In this document: positions 22,376 through 31,422 of the stretch, one piece after another
Numbering within the stretch: position 1 is the first letter of the stretch
Layout: each line of letters begins with the position of its first letter
Source of the DNA: Byssochlamys sp. IMV 00236
Lineage: Eukaryota > Ascomycota > Eurotiomycetes > Eurotiales > Thermoascaceae
Length of the DNA stretch: 37,008 nt
Direction: 5' to 3'
Assembly: GCA_001931875.2 (NCBI GenBank)
Contig: MSJH02000536.1
Coordinates: 1-37,008, forward strand
Program-made: the position numbers and the translations under genes
The notes under the pieces: generated by a model
Databases searched by the model: none
What the model was told of the DNA's origin: nothing
Seen by the model: only the letters and a program-made list of their open reading frames with translations

Positions 22376-23784
22376 ATGGATTCCAAAGATCTTAAACTAC
22401 TTGAAAAAGAAATTCTTTCCTATAAAAGGTCACTAAGACAATGGGAAGAAACATTTGAACGTAAATATAAACGACCAGCTACTGTTGAAGATATTAGAGG
22501 ACGACCATCAATAGGTAAGATGGCAACAGATTACAAGTATATCAACTAAATTTTATATACTTTTCTTTTAGCCAAGTTTTATAAAAGATATAACGAGCTG
22601 AAAAAGAAGTTTAATAAAGAATTGGAAGCACGTGCTGCACAAAAGAGTTCATCACAACGTTCCCTTCGTCCTCCTTCATCAGGCAGAGTGCTCTTCCCTG
22701 AAGCCTCTGACTCAGAAAACAAGATACCACCAAAAGCGATAAATCGACAACTAACAGAAGAAGAGGCCTTTTGGCTTAATATACCAGCAAGTGACAACAA
22801 TAGTACTACGAGTCATGGCCTTTCTAAAACTAGCAGTGATATTGAGATGACCAGTAGTTGCAGTAGCTTTAATAACACCAATAGCTTTAGTATCTGTACA
22901 GGCAATGATAGCCAAGATGTGAGCAATAACAACAACAACAATAATAATAATAATAATAGCAATGATAACGATGGCTTCAGCATCCCAGCCATTCCTGAAA
23001 AATGCAGTCAGACAACACAGCCTCAACCACATCTATCCATGTCACAACCAGTAAAGACGACAACAACAAAACAAAAAAGCCCACAGCCAACAAGTTCTAG
23101 TCAGCCAACCCAAAAGAGGAAGCTGATGTTAGCTCCTGTAGATAAATCACAACGACATGAACGCAAGAAGAGAAAGACATTAAATAGCACCGAAAATAAG
23201 CATAGTCTAAATGGTTCTTCCTTGTACTCTTTTTCTGATTTAAAGTACGAAGAAGAGGAAAAGAAGGCTGACACGAATTCACAAGTATCAATGACTACAG
23301 ATGACGACAACACATCAGAAGATGACGATGACGATGATGAAACAGCAAAGCTGTTTACCATTGTTGAATACCAAGAAAACCATTTCCGTCACTATGACCC
23401 TTCCATCTTTCGCTGGGACGACCCTGATTTTAGCATTGGTCCACAGTTCTTTGGATCACACGCTGTGTGTAAGAACTACCTGACTGATCCTATAAGAAGA
23501 GCACGTATCCAGGAAAAGTTGAAGAAAGGGATCCTTGGAGAAGTGAATAAAGAAAATGATTTACTGGAACAAGAAATACTGAGGAAAGTTCAAGAAGAAT
23601 ATAAAGACATGTTACCAAAATTGATACCAAAGACCAATCCCAAGACTGAAACCAATACTGAAAAAGTAATTGAATTTAAGAGAAAGCCTATTCAACGAAG
23701 ACAAACGCGTCTGGTCAAGAGTAAGTTTTTATACATGAAAAGTATTCAATACTCACTCTTCTTTTAGTCAAATTCTGTGATTGA
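22376..23784 (+). CDS. SLD2: Sld2/Drc1-type DNA replication initiation factor
   Basis: Three exons, 22376-22514, 22572-23720 and 23768-23784, giving 434 residues. Sld2 (related to the RecQL4 N-terminus) is a CDK target that bridges Dpb11 and GINS/polymerase epsilon to load the replicative helicase. The recognisable part is the N-terminus: YKRSLRQWEETF, then KYKRPATVEDIRGRPSIAKF and YKRYNELKK, the Sld2/RecQ4 homology block. The rest is low-complexity: an Asn run (about 105-115), a KKRK-type nuclear signal (about 180), an acidic run, and a basic helical C-terminus likely to bind DNA. Only one Ser/Thr-Pro site is visible. The last exon adds just five residues. The promoter carries three MCB boxes. 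The ortholog call rests on the N-terminal block and the context. Confidence 0.85.
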
Positions 23785-23980
23785 TAATGTTTATGTTTTT
23801 AACAAATAAAAATAGTTTAAAAGAATAGCCGTTTAATTGAAATTGACATCACGTGTTGTAGAAGTTGTTTATTAGAATGGATACAAATACACACATGGTA
23901 TTTTTTTATTGATTTTAAAGTGAAGGCATATATATATATAAATAGAGAAAAAAAAGAGGATACATATTGGGTATAAGATT

Positions 23981-24340
23981 TTACAGTAAAGAGCGCGGTT
24001 GACTTGATTTAGCTATTTTCGCTTTCAATGCACGTCCTTTTGTACTTTTCATTCCATTTTTACTTGTATTTCTTTTGACAATCGAGTCTTGTAATGGATT
24101 TTCAATCAAAATTTGTTCAAATACTGTCAGATAAGTTTGACCCAAAGAGGCTGGTAATCGACAAGTCTGTTTGACAGATGATCGGTCATAATCTCTTGGA
24201 CTGTGTGTATAGAATGTCTTGTTTTCTTCTGAAAATCGAACTGACTTTTCAGATGAAGAACTAGATGCTATTGAACAAATAGATCGTTTTCTCTTTAATG
24301 TATGCCAATAACCACCAAGAGAAAACTTAAAGGAAAACAT
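23981..24340 (-). CDS. Small basic protein with RVxF-like and TxSPxxYDR motifs, unknown
   Basis: 119 residues from the ATG at 24340; the open frame extends further upstream but that part is AT-rich and looks non-coding. A Ser run leads into KSVRF (residues 32-36), which fits the PP1-docking consensus, followed by THSPRDYDRSS. A short T-x-S-x-x-(D/E)-Y-D-R block after an RVxF-like motif occurs in several uncharacterised fungal proteins that I recall only generally. The C-terminus is Lys-rich. No membrane segment or signal peptide is visible. It converges with SLD2, 196 bp away. I consider the gene probable and its role unknown; PP1 binding is inference. Confidence 0.6.
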   Translation of the reverse strand: MFSFKFSLGGYWHTLKRKRSICSIASSSSSEKSVRFSEENKTFYTHSPRDYDRSSVKQTCRLPASLGQTYLTVFEQILIENPLQDSIVKRNTSKNGMKSTKGRALKAKIAKSSQPRSLL

Positions 24341-24564
24341 AATAAAGATGTGTGTATTTGTATTAAACTTTATATAAAAAAAAAGCAAGTATTTATATAT
24401 AAAACTCAAAAGCACTGTTGTTTTTGTGCATTCGTCAGGAGATTTTTTTGAATGTGGATTCAAGGTTGTGTTGCATGATTTTGTATATTAACAAGATGAA
24501 AAAGGGACCCTTTTATTAAAAGGAAAACAATAGTCATAAACGTGGCATCATGTTTATATTCCTA

Positions 24565-25002
24565 TCACACGCTAGCACGCTTATTATATCCTATTTTGTT
24601 AAGCGTCACCCTCTTTTTCATAGCATGCACACTATATTTCCTACACAACTTTATCGGCTTATTGATGACAACTAGTGCTTGACAGAAGAGACGTTGTACA
24701 TGATGAACCATACTCTTTCTCTTCTTTTCCTCTACCTTTTTACTCCGTCGTTCCACAGACCAGATCTCCCAAGGGGTAGGCACTGCAGGTTGAATGGATT
24801 GTTCTTTTTCGTTGGTCGTTGTTGTCGGATGATGTGATAGTCCACAGATGATACATGCTGCTGGGTAATAAACGGGCTCATGATAATATTTTGTCCTTTC
24901 ATTCACGTCATTCCGAGCTGTTGCATATAAACTAAGAGAAGATAGGGTCGAAGGGGACCACATGGCGAGACTAGAGATGAATGTATCATGAAATACGGGC
25001 AT
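24565..25002 (-). CDS. Hypothetical protein, 145 residues
   Basis: A single open frame with ATG at 25002. The N-terminal part is Ser/Tyr-rich and includes a CIIC pair at about 50-53; a Lys/Arg-rich segment (about 88-97, ERRSKKVEEKKRKS) follows, and the C-terminus is basic. No domain is recognised. The GC content is above the flanking spacers, and the frame is long for this AT-rich DNA, which favours a real gene. The purine-rich leader upstream (25010-25075) resembles other promoters here. The Cys pair might be half a zinc site, but no partner pair is seen. Confidence 0.5.
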   Translation of the reverse strand: MPVFHDTFISSLAMWSPSTLSSLSLYATARNDVNERTKYYHEPVYYPAACIICGLSHHPTTTTNEKEQSIQPAVPTPWEIWSVERRSKKVEEKKRKSMVHHVQRLFCQALVVINKPIKLCRKYSVHAMKKRVTLNKIGYNKRASV

Positions 25003-25256
25003 TTTCTTTATAATTATTTAATTGAATGAAAAGGGGAGAAAAGAGGGAAAATATAAAAAAGAGAATGAAAAAAATGGGGATAGTATAATTTCCCTATTTA
25101 ATTGAACGAGGGGAGATACAGTGTTATTGTTCTACTTTTTGAATAAAAACTCATTCACTTGAAAATAAAAGAAAAGGAGAGGATTTGGATATAAGCTAAT
25201 GTATTGCGTATACGTTTATTTTGATACGGAGAAATAGTAATTTAAAAAAAGGGGGA

Positions 25257-26883
25257 TTAAACAACCTGTCTGATAGCAAAACTCAAGAGACCACCGATAG
25301 CTAAACCAAGGACAAGAGCAAAACTCATGACACTACCCACCATTGATTTTTCTGCTCCAGATTTAATGGTTGCCTGTTGTGGTGCCGCCATCATGCATAA
25401 ACCACCAATCCAGCCATTGCTAACAGCAAAGATCCAGACAAGGAACAAATAAACAAAATCATTGGATATCAACACAGGAAGCCCTCGTTCCTCTGATACG
25501 ATCACGTTACACACTAAGAATAAAGGAATAAAGACTGTACGAAGCAAGGATAGGTTGATCAGCGTCTTGGCTCGAAATACTTGAAATCGTTCAGACACAG
25601 GTAGCGTTCGTCCAACCCAGTCACCAATGTTAAATAAAAGGAAATGAAAGGCAACAAAGATGTCATCATCAAAAAATCGATTGATGTTCTTCATACTGTC
25701 ATCTTGTCGATGTGTTGACTTGATAAGTGCAGTAAGCGAAGGGAAAAGCATTAGGGTGATGGCAAACACGTAGGCAACAGCAAAGATCAAACCGTATGAT
25801 TTGCGTACAATGTCAATCACAGTCACAGCACGTTCCTCTTCTGACTGTTGGTCAATCTCCTGATCATGTCTAGCTTGCAAGTTCATGTAGTAGCCGTAGA
25901 ACGGAAGTTGAGTTACCAGAATACGTCCAATCATGGCAGCTGTGGTGATTAAAAGAGCAAAGAGGAAATACAAAAATGCTGAGCGAGTGATAGATGCTTC
26001 ATCAGGAACACGATCACCACTACCCGCAAGTGCACTAACAATAGAGGATAATGCAACTACGACACCGGCGACGCCTAGTAAAGCTCACATTAGCAACTTT
26101 AATATTTACCTTTTATTTATCTTTACCTTGACCACTAAATGAACTGTTAAATCTCTTCTTTATCTTTATTCATCATTTTTTACCTGACTACTGCTTGCAC
26201 ATACACTGGAGGCAACCGACTAGCCTCACTAAATACCGAATTCTGAAAGAAGCTTGTGGTTCCGCCTGTTAGGACAATAAAGAACATGACAAACCAAAAA
26301 TAATCTATTCCCTCAAAATCTACCTTGACGCTAATTGCCATGGCAGCAAATACAGCTGTGTTTATGCAGATTGGAATAAAACTATTTAATCTAAAGGACG
26401 ACTATATGCGACATATATAGATATTAATACCCTTTTCTAACTGTGCTGATAAATTACCTTGTTTTGAAGCCATAAAACAATGACAAATGTCAAAAGGTTT
26501 GTTAATGTCGAATACGTCGAGAAATAGTTTTGAAATGTCTCTTGATAAGGCGTTTCTGCAAATCGCTTTACAAAAAACTCAGAAGCAGTAATGAACACTG
26601 ATATAAAGGTTAATGGATGGGATATGAACAATATAGAAATATATACCATTCCAAGGTAATAACATGGCTATTCCATACAAGAAATAAATCTAACCACTAT
26701 CAGCTCTCTTTCTCTTTCTTTCCATTTCAAAAAAAAAAAAAAAAAAAAACTTTCCCAATATACCAACTTATACTTGTCTATGGGTTCTTGTTTCCATTGA
26801 TCTAAACTCCGTTCATCTAATAGTCGTCTGCTTGCTTCGTCTTCCTGCTGTCGAAACAATCGACATGTAAGTGATTTTAACAT
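25257..26883 (-). CDS. Equilibrative nucleoside transporter (ENT/SLC29 family)
   Basis: Six minus-strand exons: 26883-26755, 26689-26647, 26597-26458, 26401-26184, 26134-26127 and 26074-25257, giving 451 residues, the family norm. ENTs move nucleosides down their gradient across plasma or vacuolar membranes through 11 helices. Diagnostic blocks are present in order: DKYKLVYW then LLPWNVFITASEFF (TM1), QNSVFSEASRLPPVYVQAV and SGQGVAGVVVALSSIV (TM4-5), FNIGDWVGR (TM8), and SNGWIGGLCMM near the end. The large loop between TM6 and TM7 is short (about 40 residues). Two features of gene structure are odd: exon 5 is only 8 nt and encodes the GQG motif, and intron 1 (26754-26690) appears to begin with GA rather than GT. 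Confidence 0.92.
26127..26134 (-). other. 8-nt microexon of the ENT gene
   Basis: TGGTCAAG on the minus strand, with AG before it (26136-26135) and GT after it (26126-26125). It enters in phase 2 and leaves in phase 1, so it is needed to keep frame. It supplies Ser-Gly-Gln-Gly of the family-conserved SGQGVAG. The flanking introns are 49 and 52 nt; the second has a GCTAAT branch site. Confidence 0.85.
26729..26749. repeat. 21-nt A homopolymer in ENT intron 1
   Basis: On the minus strand this is a T21 run that begins at the sixth base of the unusual intron, next to the apparent GA donor. Homopolymers of this length are prone to sequencing and assembly error. Confidence 0.9.
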
Positions 26884-27690
26884 TGTTTCTATAAAGCAAA
26901 AGAAAATAACTAAAAATGAGCCGTGAGATCATTCTTATCATTTCTGTGACTCTTTCTATCTTTCTTTGTGTGTGAATACGCGTGTGTGTGTGTACGTTTC
27001 ATATAATTTTGATCATAAATGGTTACTGTTTATGCTTTATGATGCAGTAATACATTTTAAAACGTTGATCATGGACGCTTATTGTCAATCGCTTATTTGA
27101 AATAGAAAAAGTGGTAGGTTTGAATAACAACTGCGTCTCTATTATTTTACAAAAGTGTATCTTTTGCTAAATTAGGCAAGCATCACACCATTGTCCCCTC
27201 AAAAGGTCATAATGATTTCTCAGTCAGAGAACACTCTTTTCTCTGTTTTACACAATTTATTTAATCTAAACGATATATTTTGTTAGTAAAAAGAAAGACA
27301 ACAACAAGCAATATAAGGAGGAACCTCAAATTTGTCAACTTGAAATAACTTGTATTGATAAATATATGATACTGACTTGGAAGCTAATCAAATTGATATG
27401 ATTGAGAGTGAATACACCATTTCCAGAAAGAGATATCGCGCTGACCTGTCATTTTTTCGTATAAATTGTATTATAAAAATTGCAAAAATGCTACTTTCTG
27501 AAAAGACTGTAATAAAAAAGAGCCTTCATCGTACGTCCAATCAAGTATCGGCAACGATCGCCGGCTCTACCGTAAATATGTCTCAAGCTCCAAAAGAACG
27601 GCGCATGGATCCGATCGAGAAGAAGGTTGCACAAGTATGAAAAAAGTTACAATTTATTATTAATGATTAAGGATAAATAGATTCTACAGT
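26884..27690. other. Intergenic region between ENT and ERG2
   Basis: The first 200 bp should be the ENT promoter and include a GTGTGTGTG tract near 26980. An open frame at 27377-27640 (87 codons, no ATG at its start) is basic and unrecognised; it may be a decayed transposon or gene fragment. Nothing else is supported. Confidence 0.4.
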
Positions 27691-28374
27691 TTAAATCTTT
27701 CCGTGGAGCAACTCACCGACAATCAATCTAGTGTAGATTTTGACCGTTTTGACGAGGGTAGGGAAATCAATGGTGGAGAAGAAAGTGTCTGCGAATCCAA
27801 ATGGCAACATAGTAGGAATCCATCCACGAGCATATTCAAGAGCCCAGGCATGTTCAGGAATCTTGTATTGTTGACAGTTACCTCTGGCCAAAAGATGCAT
27901 TTCTCCTGGCTTGTACACTTCACGACTCACTTGTCCTGCAGAATAAGCCCATTGTTCACCTTCGAGAATGATAAAGTAATCATCGGCAAAGAAACGACCA
28001 GTGTGTCCTTCAGTACCCACGGGAGTACCAAAGATAATCACGTATTCAGTGATAGAACCGTGCAAGATCCACATAGAACCCATGGCACCACCTGCGTTGT
28101 TAAATACCCACTCTTCCTTCAAGTTGATATGTCCAGGATATTTGGCTTCTAAATCAAGGGCAATGTTTTCCATCATACCCTTTGTGTCATTCTTACCGGC
28201 GTACTTTTCAATATTGGCCTGAGCTATTTGTTGAAGTACGACTGGATCAAAGATATACCACTGATGTTTGATTTGGTCCAAACCAACAAAGAGAGCAGAA
28301 AGCAATGTGAGAATGAAAAGAACCTTGGTCCAGCAGGAAGCCTTCTTGGTCTCTTGTGCCTTTGAGGTTGTCAT
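27691..28374 (-). CDS. ERG2: C-8 sterol isomerase (ERG2/sigma-1 receptor family)
   Basis: A single-exon gene of 227 residues. Erg2 moves the sterol double bond from C8 to C7 (fecosterol to episterol) in ergosterol synthesis at the ER membrane. One N-terminal membrane helix lies at about 15-33 (VLFILTLLSALFVGL). The cupin-like luminal domain follows, with the family blocks NAGGAMGSMWILHGSITEY, HTGRFFADDYFIILEGEQ, PGEMHLLARG and WALEYARGWIPTMLPFGF. The acidic residues that line the ligand site (in FADDY and LEYARG) are retained. The start at 28374 was preferred over an upstream non-ATG frame extension because it places the membrane helix at the usual distance. Erg2 is a target of morpholine antifungals and has mammalian EBP and sigma-1 as functional and sequence relatives. 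Confidence 0.96.
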   Translation of the reverse strand: MTTSKAQETKKASCWTKVLFILTLLSALFVGLDQIKHQWYIFDPVVLQQIAQANIEKYAGKNDTKGMMENIALDLEAKYPGHINLKEEWVFNNAGGAMGSMWILHGSITEYVIIFGTPVGTEGHTGRFFADDYFIILEGEQWAYSAGQVSREVYKPGEMHLLARGNCQQYKIPEHAWALEYARGWIPTMLPFGFADTFFSTIDFPTLVKTVKIYTRLIVGELLHGKI

Positions 28375-28925
28375 TATTATATATAACTTTTGAGATGACC
28401 AACAAAGAAAGAAATATAAACACACAGGGGAAAACGAAAAAAGTTTATTTATACAAAAAATTTTGAAGGGACGACAAATAAAGCGTGTGCGCTTGCGGAG
28501 TTACTTGGACTGCTGAACAACATCTGCAACACTATCCGGTGTTGTCTTGCTCTTTCTTTTCTATCTCCCTCTCTTTTCTTTTCTAGGCCACTTAACAGTC
28601 AGATCTTGCTGGGGTGATTTAGTCTGCGGACTCGGCACCCACAGGCTTTGAATCTATTTCATTTTATAACACTGTACCATGATTTGCCTGGTTTTTTAAT
28701 ACTTTTTCCGACTCGAACATCGGACCTGCACGACGAGCATTTGGTTCCTGAAAGTACATGAGCTTTCTTTCCTTTCTTTTTTGAATATAAACATTTTCCT
28801 TTTCTCATCGCATTAAGCGTTTCTTTTCTTTATTACTCATCGTATAAAACATTTTGAAATAATTTGATATGTAATGCTTTCTTTTGATTTGAATGTGTTT
28901 GCTACCATTGCTGTATTTTAGAACA
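28375..28925. other. ERG2 5' flank, possible small ORF
   Basis: This contains the ERG2 promoter. On the minus strand, 28808-28659 is an unbroken ATG frame of 49 codons, basic, with a CSSC pair. An overlapping frame also reads without stops through part of the same interval. Neither matches a family I recognise, so no gene is called. Confidence 0.4.
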
Positions 28926-29986
28926 ATGGAAAGCAATACTTCTAGAACAATCACATCACCCTCCTGTGTTGCGACATTGCCAGCAAATTCACGCTATCGC
29001 ACCTGTCAAGCGTGCAGAGAAGGAGTTACAGCATCACGACATAGGCGTCGAGCTGAACAAGAAGAGCAGGAAGGCAACCCAGTAAGACGCAGGGGAAGAT
29101 CTAGAGTAGAACCTTCTCAGATCATTCATGCTGCCTATATCTCACAGCTTTCTCGTCTTCGTCCTTTGAACCTTGGACGTATGTACAAGGAATGCCCTCA
29201 CTGTCACGCTTTGCACTGGGTTGATGAAAGGCAAGAGACATCTTCGATGAGAAATCCCAACTGGGAAGCAGGGATCAGTCTAATTGCAACTCTTGCCTGA
29301 GCCGCCTCAGTACTTGAAGGACTTGCTTGCAAGTACAGATACTCAAGGAAGGCACTTTAAGGACAATCTTCGTCAAGATAACGCTGCCTTCGCGTTTACT
29401 TCCTTAGGCTGCGGCATTGTCTCGGCTGAAGATCGTGCCAACAACAACAGCAACAACAACAACAATAGGAGTGGATTAAACGCCTTTCAGATCCATAACG
29501 CACTTTGCCACCGTCATGGCCTCTTGGCTCCAGTTGAAGGCATCGCACCTTCATATGCTCAATTGTACATCTATGAGCTTTTTCATATGACGCTCACGGA
29601 CGATCAGAAAGGAATGGAAATTTGGACAATGAGATCATAAAAAACTTTTCAACTGTGCTTGCTCAATACAGTCCCTTCGCACGTATTTATCGTCATGCAT
29701 ATGAGATGTTGAACAAGCATGAGAGCCCCAGCATCAACAGCGACGATAGAGCTAATAACAGTGAATCTACCGAAAGCGGGTCACCTTATATTATCATAAG
29801 TCCATAGATGAGAATGCGTTTGATTGAAGGAATTGGCAGACGTGCCTAGGATTTACCAACAATGGAGGAAGCTGTCGCTGTTATCCAAACCGAGTATAAT
29901 GACAGAGGCTTCCGTGGCATCGTTCTTACCTTGAGAAGCAGCAATAGCAATGATAATCTTTGTCGAGGACGTGATTTTGAGTAAAG
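28926..29986 (+). mobile_element. Decayed Helitron (helitron-like N-terminal region)
   Basis: Successive plus-strand frames spell out the Helitron replicase N-terminal region: RYRTCQACREGVTASRHRRR, then VEPSQIIHAAYISQLSRL, then ECPHCHALHWVDER (zinc-type motif), then after a frame break LLPEPPQYLKDLL and AFAFTSLG, then GLNAFQIHNALCHRHG and APSYAQLYIYE, then after another break SPFARIYRHAYEMLNKHES. A final piece at 29811-29986 reads MRMRLIEGIGRR, then a stop, then the RGFRGIVLTLRSS block. At least two frameshifts and two stops make it inactive. The Rep catalytic HxH/two-Tyr block and the Pif1-like helicase are absent downstream, so only the 5' part is present. An Asn-repeat insertion lies at about 29437-29468. 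Confidence 0.85.
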
Positions 29987-30472
29987 CTTCCAACTTATGG
30001 TCCAGACACAAGGTGTATGTATACCGACTCACTATGTACTGCTATTTCCTTCTGGAACATGTAGGTGGTATTAGGGCTTGTGCCTCTTCTTTTCCTTTTT
30101 TACTCTTACTTCTTCGACCACTGTTCCTTATAATTATGATGATGATTCATGGCCATCGTACGTCATTTTAGTGTCCTTATCAATCATTTTTATGAAGATA
30201 ACTACTTTGATTGTCAGTTTTCAATAGAAGTGGATCGCTGAAAGATGTGCAGTGCACCAAAAGCAGAGAACTTTTCATTCCGGGATAAGTTTTATTATTA
30301 AGGAAAACATGTTTAAATAAGAAGTTGTCAATCATTAATTTAATATTACAAGGCTATCTGCAGTTACTTTTCCCTTTTTTTCTTTTCTTCACTTCAATAT
30401 GAAGCGAAAGAAAGACGATGACCCTCCGCCTCCAAAGGCAAAGCGAAATTAAGGGAAAGATATGTAAGATAT
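29987..30472. other. Spacer after the Helitron fragment
   Basis: No supported gene. A 17-codon ATG frame at 30399-30452 (MKRKKDDDPPPPKAKRN) looks like a nuclear-signal peptide but stops at once and does not splice into the downstream frame with any GT donor I could find. Confidence 0.4.
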
Positions 30473-30965
30473 ATGATCGATATGGCATTTATTGAGGGTC
30501 CATTAGCTGTCGATCGTGGATTCCCTTCTTTGTTTGCACAAACGCAAACAAGTTTATTCAAAAATACAGCTTTTGAAGCAAGTGATGATGATTTTCAAAA
30601 AACGCCACTATTTAGAAAAGGTAAAGATAAACATCTACTAGTTCCATCTGTTTATAACAGATTTTTCAATAAACAAGAACATCCGTACTAATTTGAAAGC
30701 TACTAAAGAAGACACATCTGCTCCTGGTCCTTCAAATGTTGTCATCAATGAAAAGACACCTATGTCTACAGCCAACAAAGGTACAAGTGTTCAAGCTGTA
30801 TCACCTACTCCTACTCCTTCCACTAGCTGTACTTCTGCTCCCATCACGACCTCCAAGAGATATCAAGACAAAATTTCCTATAGTGGCGCATTGCACTCTC
30901 TGTCTATTCACACTAATACAACAATAACTACAACAAATATCACAATGAGTCACCTTGATAGGTAA
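30473..30965 (+). CDS. Possible two-exon unknown gene
   Basis: Exons 30473-30620 and 30661-30965 with a 40-nt GT-AG intron give a continuous 150-residue frame, joining two frames that otherwise stop. The N-terminal half is mixed (FIEGPLAVDRGFPSLF); the C-terminal half is Ser/Thr/Pro-rich and low in complexity. No domain is recognised. The frame could also continue into a further exon: an open stretch at about 31045-31180 (GAANRATIFGLTLMSNEG) is in a frame not reached by the visible donor. The location in a decayed, transposon-bearing region lowers confidence. Confidence 0.35.
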
Positions 30966-31378
30966 GTTATATTGTTAATGGGAGGAAACGAAGGACTAAT
31001 GGCTTGGATAGAGTGTAACAAAACCAGCGATATAACAAGATAGGTGCTGCTAATCGGGCGACGATATTTGGTTTGACATTGATGAGTAATGAAGGTAATA
31101 GTCAATTTAACTTGGCAACATTGAGCGCACAGGATACTCAAAGGTTGGCCGATACCCAATGGCAGGTCCGAGTGGTTTAAACCATTTTGGAAAACTATCG
31201 ATTAATCTTTGAATCAGACGATGCATGAACTGTAAACTATAAGTCTCTTTTTTGTATTTCCTTTGTTGTTATTTTTTCATCTTTGGTTTGTCATGGGAAA
31301 GAACCGACTTTCTGTTTATTGAATGTTATTTTACAGTAACTCTAGAATATATTTTGCATCTAGCAAATTTGTGCTAAA

Positions 31379-31422
<44 letters not shown>

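Noticed and set aside
22751..23361. Minus-strand frames opposite SLD2 with Ile/Val or Ser runs
   Set aside because: They mirror the Asn and Asp codon repeats of SLD2 on the other strand.
26434..26490. Direct continuation of the ENT frame past 26458 without splicing
   Set aside because: Reading on gives a stop soon after VIYQHS; splicing to 26401 gives the expected SSFRLNSFIPICINTAVF membrane segment.
27377..27640. 87-codon basic frame between ENT and ERG2
   Set aside because: It starts at a TTG, has no recognised domain, and has no clear splice partner.
28705..28745. T-arm-like GTTCGAGTC (minus strand) suggesting a tRNA
   Set aside because: No acceptor stem, D-arm or anticodon arm can be folded around it.
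30399..30452. 17-codon ATG frame with a PPPPKAKR nuclear-signal look
   Set aside because: Stops immediately, and no GT donor connects it in frame to 30473.
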